DNA from: Clostridiales bacterium Firm_16
GTDB lineage: Bacteria; Bacillota; Clostridia; Saccharofermentanales; Saccharofermentanaceae
Assembly: GCA_001604185.1 (NCBI GenBank)
Contig: LVAV01000109.1
Location: 1-64,000, forward strand
DNA length: 64,000 nt
Direction of reading: 5' to 3'
Within the stretch, counting starts at the first letter, position 1. Each line of letters starts with the position of its first letter. The position numbers were made by a program, and so were the translations under genes. Shown here piece after piece: positions 19,153 through 30,000 of this stretch. The notes under the pieces were generated by a model. That model was not told the origin of the DNA. It saw only the letters and a program-made list of their open reading frames with translations, and did not search any database.

Positions 19153-20748
19153 ATGATCAGCAATACACATCGGAAAAGAATAGTAAGGTTCGTTCTGATT
19201 TTTGCAGGGATCTTTCTGTACAATTTCGTGAACACCTTCATACCGGGCCGGACCTACGACATTATCTCTTTCGCCTACATGGGCTTCGTCGTAGCGTGGT
19301 ATCTCTCCGTACGCGAGCGGGTCATGGACAAGACCATTCGCCGGCTTTTCCTGGTGGGCACGGCTTCCATCGTGCTCCTGTTCATGCTCCGTGTCTGCAA
19401 ATGGAACTACTTCGGATCTTTCCGCAAACCCAATGAATACTTGTGGTATCTCTACTACGTGCCCATCACGCTGCTGCCGCTTTGTTCCCTGAACATCGCT
19501 CTTCTGGTGGGCGCCCATGATGCGCGAAAAACTCTTGTCCTGACGAGGGTTCTTCGTCTTGTCGGTGCAGGGCTCTGTGTCTTCGTGGTGACGAATTCTT
19601 TTCATAACCTCGTATTTAAGATCCAGGATCTCGATCCGGATCATCTCAAATACACACTCGGGGCGGGGTATTTTGCCATAGTGGCCTTCTCCCTGAGTTC
19701 CATCATCGCAGCGTTTATCGTCCTTTTTCACCGATGCCGTCTCAGCACCAGCCGGCGACTGGCTTTCATTCCCGTGCTGGTGCTGGTGTTCGGTATCGGT
19801 ATGATCGCGCTTTATTACATCAACGGGGGCGCGCCGAAGCTGCTGGGTTCCAAGCTTTATAACCTGCAGGAGGCTTTCGAATTTCTCTTCGTTGCATTCT
19901 GGGAAAGCTGTATCCAGATCGGCCTGATCCCCACTAACTCGGACTACGGGAAGCTCTTCGAATCTTCGGGTCTGGATGCGTATATTGCTGACAGCCTGGA
20001 CCGCATCGTGTACCGCACGGCGGACTACGGTGCCCATGAGAATGAGCCGGATTTCCGGGTCAATTCCCAGGCCATCCGTGCCGGCAAAGTGGTGTGGCAG
20101 GACGATATCTCGAAGATCAACGAGATCCGGCAGACTCTCGTGGAAGTGACAAAAGAACTGGCGGATGAGAACGAGCTTCTGGAGATGGAGAATGAGACCA
20201 GCAGCAAAAAGGCGGAGATGGATTCGTTGATGAATCTGTACGATGAGCTCTACGACTCCGTGCGGCCCGAGATCACCAGTCTTCGGAAACTTCTTTCCGC
20301 CATCGAGCAGGGCGGGCCGGAGGAACTCTCCGATACACGCAAAGCGACGGTGCTGGGAGCCTTCATTAAGCGGCGCGGGAATCTGTCGATCCTGGCACAC
20401 AATGCGCCGCAGATCAGTATGAATGAACTGGAGTACGCGCTCCGGGAATCGATGTACTATGTGTCCCTGACCCGGACCCGCTGCAGTGTCATGTTCAACG
20501 GCAAGGGCGAAGTGCCGGCCGAAGAACTGATCCACAAATATGAAGTGTTCCACGCGGTTTCCATGGAACTTCTGGATGAGGAATGCAGCATAATGGTCAA
20601 CGTCTCACGAGGCAAGAGTTTTTGCATGAGAATCATGGCCGACCGGCTGCTGGAGAAATTGTCGGTGGACCGGCTGAAAGAGAAGTTCGGCGAGGGGCTG
20701 GATGTGTCTCTCGACCAGGAGGAGGGGGTGACGTATATCCAATGCTGA
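19153..20748 (+). CDS. Multi-TM sensor protein with degenerate histidine-kinase-like C-terminus
   Basis: N-terminal hydrophobic segments, coiled-coil-like ENELLEMENETSSKKAEMDSLMNLYDELYDSVRPEI; no clear N/G boxes; overlaps the start of the next kinase gene. Confidence 0.6.
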   Translation: MISNTHRKRIVRFVLIFAGIFLYNFVNTFIPGRTYDIISFAYMGFVVAWYLSVRERVMDKTIRRLFLVGTASIVLLFMLRVCKWNYFGSFRKPNEYLWYLYYVPITLLPLCSLNIALLVGAHDARKTLVLTRVLRLVGAGLCVFVVTNSFHNLVFKIQDLDPDHLKYTLGAGYFAIVAFSLSSIIAAFIVLFHRCRLSTSRRLAFIPVLVLVFGIGMIALYYINGGAPKLLGSKLYNLQEAFEFLFVAFWESCIQIGLIPTNSDYGKLFESSGLDAYIADSLDRIVYRTADYGAHENEPDFRVNSQAIRAGKVVWQDDISKINEIRQTLVEVTKELADENELLEMENETSSKKAEMDSLMNLYDELYDSVRPEITSLRKLLSAIEQGGPEELSDTRKATVLGAFIKRRGNLSILAHNAPQISMNELEYALRESMYYVSLTRTRCSVMFNGKGEVPAEELIHKYEVFHAVSMELLDEECSIMVNVSRGKSFCMRIMADRLLEKLSVDRLKEKFGEGLDVSLDQEEGVTYIQC

Positions 20749-22019
20749 CGCGTTTACCTCTGGTGTTGAATCTGAGTGATGAGCTCATGCTTGTGCGGGG
20801 CGTGCTGTTCCTGTGGACCGTCCTCCTCATGATGGGCTTCGTGGACTGTCTTTTCGACGCGATCCGCCGTCGGAGAAATTGCGCTCGGCTTCTGGGAAGT
20901 ATCGCTACGATCCTTCTTTCGTTCCTGATCATTGCGCTGAACTACACGGGCGCCGTGCTGACTTCCGGCGGTTTTGTGCTGGGCTTTACCATCGCGGTGC
21001 TGGTGCTCCTGACTTTCGGGCTGGGCCTGCAGCTGGGATTTAATTTCCGCGCCCGCAGAAGAAGGATCCATCCCGGCTCGGTCAAAGAGTCGGTGGACCA
21101 GCTTTCCACGGGTGTCTGCTACTATTTCAAAGACGGGCGCATCAAGCTCCAGAATGTGATGATGGAGAAGATCTGGCGAGAACTTTCCGGGAAGAATCTG
21201 ACGGACGGGCGTGTCCTGTGGGATGCGGTTTCCGGGGGTGAAACGCTTCGCGGGACTTGTATCAATAGCGGGGAGACGCCGATCCATATTCTCCCGGACG
21301 GAACAGTGCGGAGCTGGCAGAGGCGGGAAGTGCATACCGACGGCATGGAGCTGTACGAAGTGCTGGCGGCGGACGTGACGGAGGAGTATTCCCTGGTACG
21401 GGATCTGGAAGAGAAAGAAGAGCGCCTGCGGCATCGAAGCATGCGTTTGAAGGTCATCGGCGAGAGGATCGATGCCTTGAATATCGAGAAAGAGATCCTG
21501 GATTCCAAGATCCGTCTCCACGATGACTGGGGGCGGGCGCTGATCACGGCCAAGGCCTACATCGAGGATCCGGACGAGGAGAAGAAGCGGGAATTCCTGT
21601 CGCTTTGGAATCGGAATATCTCCTATGTAGAAGAGAACGAACAGTCTGTCGCCCAGGACGCCTACGACGATATTTTCAACAGCGCGAAGTCCCTCGGGCT
21701 GACCATCGATATCGACGAAGAGCTGCCTACCGACTACGAGACACGGAACATCTTGATCCAGGCTATGGCGGTGTGCATCGGAAACATGGTAAAACATGCC
21801 GAAGGAAAGACTTTGCATATTCAGACCGCGCATCGCGAGAAGACCTGTGTGTATACCTTCACCAACGACGGGCGTCCGCCGGAGGAGACCGTGGAGGAGA
21901 AGGGCGGCCTGAAAAATCTTCGCCGCAAAGTCGAGGCCCAGGGTGGGCAGATGAGCATCGAGAGTACACCACGTTTCGCATTGCATATTGAACTGGGGGA
22001 GAGAAAGAATGGCACATAA
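20742..22019 (+). CDS. Sensor histidine kinase
   Basis: ATG at 20742; TM region; KIRLHDDWGRALI His box; IGNMVKHAEGK N-box-like; GGLKNLRRKVEAQGG. Confidence 0.78.
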   Translation: MLTRLPLVLNLSDELMLVRGVLFLWTVLLMMGFVDCLFDAIRRRRNCARLLGSIATILLSFLIIALNYTGAVLTSGGFVLGFTIAVLVLLTFGLGLQLGFNFRARRRRIHPGSVKESVDQLSTGVCYYFKDGRIKLQNVMMEKIWRELSGKNLTDGRVLWDAVSGGETLRGTCINSGETPIHILPDGTVRSWQRREVHTDGMELYEVLAADVTEEYSLVRDLEEKEERLRHRSMRLKVIGERIDALNIEKEILDSKIRLHDDWGRALITAKAYIEDPDEEKKREFLSLWNRNISYVEENEQSVAQDAYDDIFNSAKSLGLTIDIDEELPTDYETRNILIQAMAVCIGNMVKHAEGKTLHIQTAHREKTCVYTFTNDGRPPEETVEEKGGLKNLRRKVEAQGGQMSIESTPRFALHIELGERKNGT

Positions 22020-22632
22020 TATCTTAATCGTGGACGATCAGAAGATGCAGCGCATCGCCCTGCAGAGCAGTCTGGCCCAGAATCCGGAGTACCAAATCGT
22101 GGACTCCATCGGCACCGCCGAGATGGCAATCCATTTTGCCGACAGTAAGCCTATCGACCTGATCATCATGGACATTGTCATGACCGCCGGTATCAACGGT
22201 ATCGAGGCCGCCGGGCGCATCAAGAAAGCGCATCCCGGGATCAAGATCATTCTGGTGACCAGTATGCCGGAGGTGTCCTATATCGAGAAGGGCCGGGAGG
22301 CCGGCGCAGAGGGTATGTGGTACAAGGAGCAGGAGGGGCTGGCTCTGGAGACCGTGATCGAGAAGGTCCTGGCGGGCGAGACCGTCTATCCTGAAGCGAC
22401 TCCAGTGTTGACCATCGGTATTGCCTCCAGCACCGACTTCACCCAGCGGGAACTGGATGTTCTGCGGAAAGTGGTCTTCGGCTATTCGGACCAGGAGATC
22501 GCAGAGACCCTGAACATGAGCATCTGGACCGTCCGCTCCCATGTCAAGAATCTCCTGCAGAAGACGGGCTTCAAGAACCGCGTTGAGCTGGCCGTGAACG
22601 TAAGGTCCTCAGGACTCGTGATCGATGAGTAG
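22009..22632 (+). CDS. NarL/FixJ-type response regulator (LuxR HTH)
   Basis: NILIVDDQKMQR, LIIMDIVMTAGINGIEA, FTQRELDVLRKVVFGYSDQEIAETLNMSIWTVRSHVKNLLQKTG. Confidence 0.92.
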   Translation: MAHNILIVDDQKMQRIALQSSLAQNPEYQIVDSIGTAEMAIHFADSKPIDLIIMDIVMTAGINGIEAAGRIKKAHPGIKIILVTSMPEVSYIEKGREAGAEGMWYKEQEGLALETVIEKVLAGETVYPEATPVLTIGIASSTDFTQRELDVLRKVVFGYSDQEIAETLNMSIWTVRSHVKNLLQKTGFKNRVELAVNVRSSGLVIDE

Positions 22633-22859
22633 GGCCACCGGCCCCGCCCTCGGACGCTCCGCCTTCCGCCTACTTCGTCCCAACCCACCACGAAAAAAAG
22701 CGGAACATCACTAGATTTAGCGATGTATTCCCCTTCTATTCGTGGTATCTTTGTAATAGAGTGTTTCAATAGGTTTTGGGGCACGCGACTTCAAGTCGCA
22801 GGGAACGGGATCGAGCTTTGCGACTACAGAACTCAGACAGATGGAGGCAGGCGCGAAGT

Positions 22860-25800
22860 ATGAAGAATCAGGCAAAAAATCTTTCCGGCGTGGTGATCGC
22901 TCCGGTAGTTACAGCGGCCGTTGCATTTGCAGCAACCGCGGCAATCTCACTTTTCCCGAATCAAATGGGGCAGAAGCAGGTACTGGCGGACGGAGAAATC
23001 CCCGTGACGGCAGAGTTTTTCCCGGACGAGGCATTCCGGAATTTCGTAAAATCGAAAATCGATGTCAATCCGAGTGACGGAAAACTGTCGGCGGAGGAAA
23101 TCGCGGCCACGAAGACGGTAAACTGCAAAGATATGAATATCAAAGACCTCACGGGAATCGAGTATTTCACTTCACTGCAGTACATCAACTGTTCCTGTAA
23201 TGAATTGACGACGCTGGACCTGAGCCGGTGCCCGGATCTTGTGTATCTGTATTGTTTTGAAAATCAACTTGAGAGCATCAAGCTGAACGAGAATGTGAAT
23301 CTTCAGCAGGTCTACTGTCAGGACAACAAGCTGACGAGCCTGGATCTCAAGGGGAGTACGAAGCTTACAGAACTGCATTGTAATAACAATGAACTGACCA
23401 GTCTGGAGGTCAGCAGGTGTCCCAATCTTCTGGACCTGAATCTGTCCGGCAACCTGGTTAGGGACCTGTACTTAACCAGAAATACGAAGCTTACGTCCCT
23501 TTCGCTGGCAGACAATCTGGTAATTCTCCTTGATCTGAGTGATAATATGAGCCTGACGTACCTGAATTGTTCCTACAACCGTCTGGTGTCCCTGGATGTT
23601 TCGGGTCATACCGCTTTGAAAAAACTGTACTGTCAGCTGAACAGCCTGACGAAACTGAGTCTGAGCAGTTGTACGAATCTGACTGAAGTGGACTGCAGCT
23701 CGAATTATCTGACGAGCGAGCCGTCTGTTCCGAGCGGATGCACCATAAGATATTCTCCGCAATCCGCAAGCTATAGCGGATATATACCCGTCACGAAGAC
23801 CTATTTCCCGGACGCAAATTTCCGCGCCTATGTTTTGGAGCATTTCGATGTAAATCCTCACGACGAGTACCTGTCTCCGGATGAGATCAGCGATGTAAAA
23901 ATGGTTAACTGTCCGAAAATGGGAATCCGTTCCCTGGAGGGTATGCAGTGGTTTACTGAGGTCAAATCTCTGTATTGTAGTGGAAACCTTCTGAAGAGCT
24001 TTGATCTGTCGAAGAATACGAAGCTGGTCACAATTGACGCCACCGATAACCTCCTGACGAAGGTTAATTTCGGCTATCTGCCGAATCTTGAGTACCTCAG
24101 GGTCTCCGAAAACGAAATGTTAGAGGAGTTCGATGTCAGTAAAAACACCAAGCTGCGAGTTCTTCAGATGGGCTCGCATCCGCGGTTGCATGAAGTTGAT
24201 CTGACGAATAATACCGAGCTTCAAGACCTGACCATTTATAGTGTCAATCTTTACAGCCTGAATCTCGAAAACTGCGAGAAACTTGAGGTCCTGCAGTGCG
24301 TCTATTGTGGATTGACGAATCTTCGGACCTCGAATAATCCGGAGCTTCGGCAAGTGTATTGCTACAGCAACAGACTGAGTTCTCTGGATACCCAGTTAAA
24401 TCCGAAGATCGAGCTCATAGATTGTCACGACAACGTGATGACCGCGCTGTTGCTGTATAACGCATCGAATCTGAAAAAACTGTATTGTAACGACAATCTG
24501 TTGTCAAGGCTGGATCTGAGTCCTTGTCCGAATATTGAGTACGTGAACTGCCAAAACAATCTTCTGACAGCAAAACCGACTGTCCCGACGGGCTGTACAC
24601 TTGCATATGATGATCAGAAAACCAACAACATTCCCATTGATAAAGAGCATTTCCCGGATCAGGCATTCCGTGATTACGTGTCGAGCAAATGGGATAAATC
24701 TCCTTGCGATGGCGTTCTGTCCTGGGACGAGAGATATGCTGTCACTGAAATGTTTGTGCAATCAAGGGGTATCGAGTCTCTGTACGGTATCGAATATTTC
24801 CCGAATCTGCAGCTCCTGAGCTGTGGTCACAATAAAATCTACATTCTGGATATGAGCGATAATAAGAAATTGAGGGAACTGTATTGCCAGAGTAACAACA
24901 TTCAGAATCTGTATCTCGGTCATAACAACACGGGACTGGAGGAACTCGATTGTACGGACAATGCGCTTACCCAGCTGAGTATCAGTGAACATACCAAACT
25001 GCGGGGGCTTTCCTGCGGAGAGAATAAGATCAAGAGCCTTTCCGTCAGAGAGTTTCCTTTGCTTGAGGAGCTGGATTGCCACGGTAACGCTCTGAAAGAG
25101 CTGGATGTCAGCAAGAATGCGTATCTTAGCAAGCTGGACTGCAGCGGGAATGCACTTACCCGCCTGGATGCAAGTAAGAACACCGCACTTCTGACCCTGA
25201 ATTGTGGCAGTAGTTATATCGATTATCTGGATGTTTCTTCGAACAAAAAACTGCAATACCTGTATTTCAGCGAGACCGGAATTTCGAAGATCGATCTGAG
25301 CAATAATCCGAATCTGAACATCCTGGAGTGCCGCAACACGAAACTCAAGTACATCGATGTACGCAATAACCTGAGCCTGGGCACTCTGGACGTCGCTTAT
25401 AACAAGGGACTTACAACCATCGATGTAAGCAAGAACACACAGCTTATTAGGCTGGATTGCTCCTGCTGCAGACTTTCGGGACTGGATCTGAGTAAGAATA
25501 CATATTTGTATGGACTGAACTGCGACGATAACCTGATGGTCAATCTGGACCTGAGCAAGTGCACGCAGCTTGCTTCTGTCAGCTGCAAGAACAATTACAT
25601 CCAGGAGAAGCCGAAAGTACCAAGTGGCTGTATGCTGGAATTTGATCCGCAGAAAAAAGGACCTGAAGTCACTGGCTTAAAAGTGAATGCCTATGGCGGA
25701 ACTTCGCTTGGTCTCATCTGGGACAAGTCGGAATCAGCAGATGGTTTCGAGGTGGCAGGATATGAGATTCAGCGACGCACATCTTATAATTCCGATTATG

Positions 25801-26897
25801 AGACTATCACCACGACATCAGACAACCAATATACCGATACGGGTCTGAAATCGTACACTGTATATTACTACAGGATACGTGCGTATATTATCGTGTCTGA
25901 TGTAATCGTTTACGGTGATTATGCTGAATTCTCCGCTAGAACAATGGAACAGACCCCGACCCCGACGAATACACCGAAACCGTCGCAGACTCCGACGAAG
26001 ACTCCGACCAAGAAGACGAGTCCGACTCCGACGAAGAAGAGTACGCCGACGCCGGTCGTCAAGCCGGGAAAACCTACGAATGTGAAGGCGGTTTCGGTTT
26101 CAGCTACCAGCGTAAATGTTTCCTGGAGCGCAGTGAGCGGAGCGGCCGGCTATCAGGTGTGGAGATCGACCCAGAAAGACAGTGGATTTGTAGCTCTCGG
26201 ATCGGTGACCACCACCAGCCGTGTAAGTACGGGACTGACAACGGGAACCACGTATTACTACAAAGTGCGTGCGTATAAGGAAACGAACGGAACGAAGCTT
26301 TATGGTGACTATAGTGCTGTCGTAAGTTGTGTTCCGAAGCCGGCAGTGCCGGGCAATGTGAAGGCTACGGTTGTATCGCTGACGAAGGTGAGAGTGGCCT
26401 GGAGTGCAGTGACCGGTGCCACGGGTTATGAGGTCTATCGCTCGACCTCGCCCGACGGAACTTTCTCCAAGCTCGGATCGGTGACCACTACCAGCCGGGA
26501 CTGCCCGGGCCTGACCACCGGCACGACCTATTACTTCAAGGTCCGTGCGTATAAGGAAGTGAACGGAACGAAGGTCTACAGTAATTACAGTGCTGTCGTT
26601 AGCTGCGTTCCGAAGCCGACGGCGCCGACCAATGTGAAAGCAGTTGTTGCTTCGGCGACGAAGGTGACGGTCTCCTGGAACGCAGTCACCGGTGCGACGG
26701 GATACGAGGTCTACCGTGCGACTTCTGCCGGCGGAACTTATTCCAAACTCGGCACCGTGACCACCACCAGCCGAGACTGCCCGGGTCTGACCACCGGCAC
26801 GACCTACTACTTTAAGGTCCGCGCCTATGTGGAGATCAACGGAACGAAGTACTACAGTAACTACAGTACCGTAGTCAACGCAACACCCAAGAAATAA
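22860..26897 (+). CDS. Secreted leucine-rich-repeat protein (LRR-A) with three EF-like/LRR modules, PT linker and FN3 domains
   Basis: MKNQAKN... signal-like start; repeated LxxLDLSxxxxLxxLxCxxN; FN3 repeats SGAAGYQVWRSTQ...YYYKVRAYKE. Confidence 0.88.
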   Translation: MKNQAKNLSGVVIAPVVTAAVAFAATAAISLFPNQMGQKQVLADGEIPVTAEFFPDEAFRNFVKSKIDVNPSDGKLSAEEIAATKTVNCKDMNIKDLTGIEYFTSLQYINCSCNELTTLDLSRCPDLVYLYCFENQLESIKLNENVNLQQVYCQDNKLTSLDLKGSTKLTELHCNNNELTSLEVSRCPNLLDLNLSGNLVRDLYLTRNTKLTSLSLADNLVILLDLSDNMSLTYLNCSYNRLVSLDVSGHTALKKLYCQLNSLTKLSLSSCTNLTEVDCSSNYLTSEPSVPSGCTIRYSPQSASYSGYIPVTKTYFPDANFRAYVLEHFDVNPHDEYLSPDEISDVKMVNCPKMGIRSLEGMQWFTEVKSLYCSGNLLKSFDLSKNTKLVTIDATDNLLTKVNFGYLPNLEYLRVSENEMLEEFDVSKNTKLRVLQMGSHPRLHEVDLTNNTELQDLTIYSVNLYSLNLENCEKLEVLQCVYCGLTNLRTSNNPELRQVYCYSNRLSSLDTQLNPKIELIDCHDNVMTALLLYNASNLKKLYCNDNLLSRLDLSPCPNIEYVNCQNNLLTAKPTVPTGCTLAYDDQKTNNIPIDKEHFPDQAFRDYVSSKWDKSPCDGVLSWDERYAVTEMFVQSRGIESLYGIEYFPNLQLLSCGHNKIYILDMSDNKKLRELYCQSNNIQNLYLGHNNTGLEELDCTDNALTQLSISEHTKLRGLSCGENKIKSLSVREFPLLEELDCHGNALKELDVSKNAYLSKLDCSGNALTRLDASKNTALLTLNCGSSYIDYLDVSSNKKLQYLYFSETGISKIDLSNNPNLNILECRNTKLKYIDVRNNLSLGTLDVAYNKGLTTIDVSKNTQLIRLDCSCCRLSGLDLSKNTYLYGLNCDDNLMVNLDLSKCTQLASVSCKNNYIQEKPKVPSGCMLEFDPQKKGPEVTGLKVNAYGGTSLGLIWDKSESADGFEVAGYEIQRRTSYNSDYETITTTSDNQYTDTGLKSYTVYYYRIRAYIIVSDVIVYGDYAEFSARTMEQTPTPTNTPKPSQTPTKTPTKKTSPTPTKKSTPTPVVKPGKPTNVKAVSVSATSVNVSWSAVSGAAGYQVWRSTQKDSGFVALGSVTTTSRVSTGLTTGTTYYYKVRAYKETNGTKLYGDYSAVVSCVPKPAVPGNVKATVVSLTKVRVAWSAVTGATGYEVYRSTSPDGTFSKLGSVTTTSRDCPGLTTGTTYYFKVRAYKEVNGTKVYSNYSAVVSCVPKPTAPTNVKAVVASATKVTVSWNAVTGATGYEVYRATSAGGTYSKLGTVTTTSRDCPGLTTGTTYYFKVRAYVEINGTKYYSNYSTVVNATPKK
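26016..26897 (+). repeat. 882-bp FN3 cassette, copy A (near-identical to 30269-31150)
   Basis: Nearly identical nucleotide and protein sequence over three FN3 domains with constant 4253-bp offset. Confidence 0.9.
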
Positions 26898-26921
26898 CGC
26901 GTCGAATCCGCGACAAGATTG

Positions 26922-26963
26922 TTTACCAAGATCTATCGTCAGTACGGCATCGACAGAGGATAA
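26922..26963 (+). pseudogene. DUF4214-like C-terminal scar FTKIYRQYGIDRG*
   Basis: Matches the C-terminus of the 31332-33983 protein (FTGICKQYGIERGTIE). Confidence 0.6.
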
Positions 26964-27013
26964 AGAAAGCGTTTCGCGAGACGAATCATACGGATTTTAA
27001 AGGAGATCAGTAA

Positions 27014-30000
27014 ATGAAAAATCTAGGCATCAGTGTGGCGGTCGTTGCCGTAGCAGCAACGACCTTAGGGATCTGTACGCTTTCGACGCAGGCAAAAGTC
27101 CGCGCAGAAGGGGATGTGGCCATCAACGGGACGAATTTCCCGGACGAGAATTTCCGGGAATTCGTGAAGCAGTACGACAACTATCCGAAGGACGGCGTGC
27201 TTTCGCAGGTGGAGCTGGACGAGGTGCTGGAGATGGATTGCTCCGGCTGCCAGATCGAGTCCCTGGAAGGTATTTCCAATTTCAGTCTGCTTAAAGAACT
27301 GGACTGTTCCGATAACCGGTTGACCGAGCTGAACCTGAAGGGCATCTTCGACATCGAGATCCTGGACTGCAGCAACAATGAACTGGAGAGTCTGTCCTGG
27401 CCCTGCAAGCTGCGCGAGAACACTTCCGGCTTCGGCAATGCGCTGATCAAGAGTCTGGACTGTTCGCACAACAATCTTACGAGTCTGAGTCTGGACGGCA
27501 GTTCGTATCTGGAGCAGGTCGACTGCAGCTACAACCAGATCACCAGGATCTACTCGAGCCGTCTTTACAGCGTGAAGACCATCGACGTCTCCCACAATCC
27601 GGCGAAGCTGGTGAGCGAGCTGTCGAAATTCCCGAAGCTGGAGACCCTGAACTGCTCTTCCATGAATCTGACGGCTCTCGATCCTGCGACTATCAGGATC
27701 ACGGACCTCAAGTCCCTGGACTGCTCCAACAATCTGCTGAGCAGCCTGGATACCACCGCCATGAAGAATCTCGCGACCCTGGACTGCCATTCGAATGTTT
27801 TGACGACTTTTGCTGCGGCAAAAACTCTTGTTTCTTTGGATTGTAGTGATAACTGCCTTGGATCGGTGGGCCTCAGTTCCTGCACGGCGCTGAAGAAGGT
27901 GAACTGCAGCCGGAATTATCTGACGGCCAAGCCCGCTGTCCCGAGTGGCTGCACGCTGACCTACGATCCGCAGAAGAAGGTTCAGAGCGGGTATCTGGTC
28001 ATCGACCGTACCGCGTTCCCGGACGAGATCTTCTATGAGTTTGTAAAGACGAATTACGATACGAATCCTAAGGACGGATATCTGTCCGATGCGGAGATCC
28101 AGGCTGTCACCACCGTGGACTGCAAAGAGCTCGGTCTCACGGATCTTACCGGTATCGGATATTTCACATCCATGAACTATCTGAACTGCAGTCAGAACAA
28201 CTTGAAGACACTGGATCTGAGTAAGAATGAGAAACTGAGCTATCTATACTGCTTCGATAACCAGCTGACGGATATCACCTTCAGCATCAAGAGCAATATA
28301 CGTCAGCTTTATTGCCAGAACAATAAACTGAAGACTCTGAATACGACGACCTGGCCGGCGCTTTATGAACTGTACTGCCAGAATAACCGCCTGACGGGAC
28401 TGGATGTCAGCGCGAATACGAATCTTGACAAGCTTTATTTTGCAGGGAATGAAGTTTCCTCCATCGATGTATCCAACTGTACGGGACTCAAGCAGTTGAA
28501 TTTCGCCGATAACCTGATCGCCACGTTGGATGTCAGCAAGAATACCAAGCTTGCTTACCTGAATTGTTCCATGAACCGTCTGAAGAAACTGGATGTCAGT
28601 AAGAATGTTATGCTGAATCAACTGTTTTGTCATACGAACAGTCTGACTACGCTGGATCTGAGTGCATGTACGAGACTGGTCGAAGTGGACTGCAAGATGA
28701 ATTTCCTTACTTCGAAGCCCACCGTGCCCTCGGGTTGTGTTCTGTATTACGATCCGCAGTTACAGCTCTCGGGAAACTTTGTCCGTATCGATAAGACGAA
28801 TTTCCCGGATTCGGCCTTCCGTGACTTCGTAAGAAGTACTCTCGATACCACCCCGGATGGAATTCTTTTCCAGGATGAATTGAATGCAGTGGAAAAGATC
28901 AAATGCAGAAACTGCGGAATCGAAAACCTCGAGGGAATAGAGCTTTTCCCGAATCTGAATGATCTGAATTGTTCGGGTAATCCGATCAAGGATCTGGACC
29001 TCAGCGGTGTTCCGAACCTGAAAGTGCTGGATTGCTGTGATGTACCGATGACGAGTCTGGTCTTGAAGGACAGCCTGAAGCTGGAGACGCTTTATTGTAT
29101 CGGGATGGATCTGGAGAGCCTGGATCTGAGATTGAATTCGAATCTGAAGGAACTGTATTGCCGTGACAACAAGCTTACGAGCCTGAACCTGACGTATAAC
29201 ACGAAGCTGGAGACGTTGGACTGCCGGGGAAATCTGCTTACCACGATGGATCTTTCCGCCAACAAAGCGCTGGTCAGCATCGACTGTAGGGAAAACCCGA
29301 TGACCGCTCTGGTGGCGAGAAATCTTCCGGTACTGACCACGTTGTACTGTTCGGATATTCAGCTGGAGAGTCTGGATGTGAGCCAGGATCCTGCGCTTGA
29401 ATCGTTGGGCTGCCAGAATAATGCGCTTACCACATTGAATGTGGCAGGGTGCCGGAGCCTGGTCAGCATGAATTGCAGTTCGAATCAGTTGACTGTTCTG
29501 GACCTCAGCGACAGTACGAAACTTGAGAGGCTGGACTGCCAGGATAATAACCTGAATAGCCTGAAGATCCAGAATAGTACGGAACTCGTCGAACTGAACT
29601 GTTCGAATAATAAACTGGTGACACTTTCAATGACGCCTTTCACGAAGATGCGCACATTGGATTGCAGAAATAATAAACTGGGCGCGGTGTACACGGAGTA
29701 CATGACGGATCTTCAGTCCCTGAATTGTTCGAATAATGCACTTTCCTGGCTGAACTGCGATAATTGTCCGAACCTGCTTTCTCTGAATTGCAGTTTCAAC
29801 AGCATCGAGAGTATCAAGATCAGTAATTGCCCGAGCCTTAGGTATACTGACTGTACCTACAACTTCATCGAAGCCGTTCCTCAGGCGCACGGTAACGTGA
29901 TCTATAACCCGCAGAAGACGATCCTGAACATCCAGGGCGTCGGCGCGAGCGGCCTGACGACTTCGTCTGTGAAAGTATTCTGGCTCAAGAACGACGAAGC

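Noticed and set aside
19126-21986. 475-aa and 410-aa minus-strand ORFs opposite the sensor genes
   Set aside because: Antisense to overlapping sensor/kinase genes with clear signal-protein features
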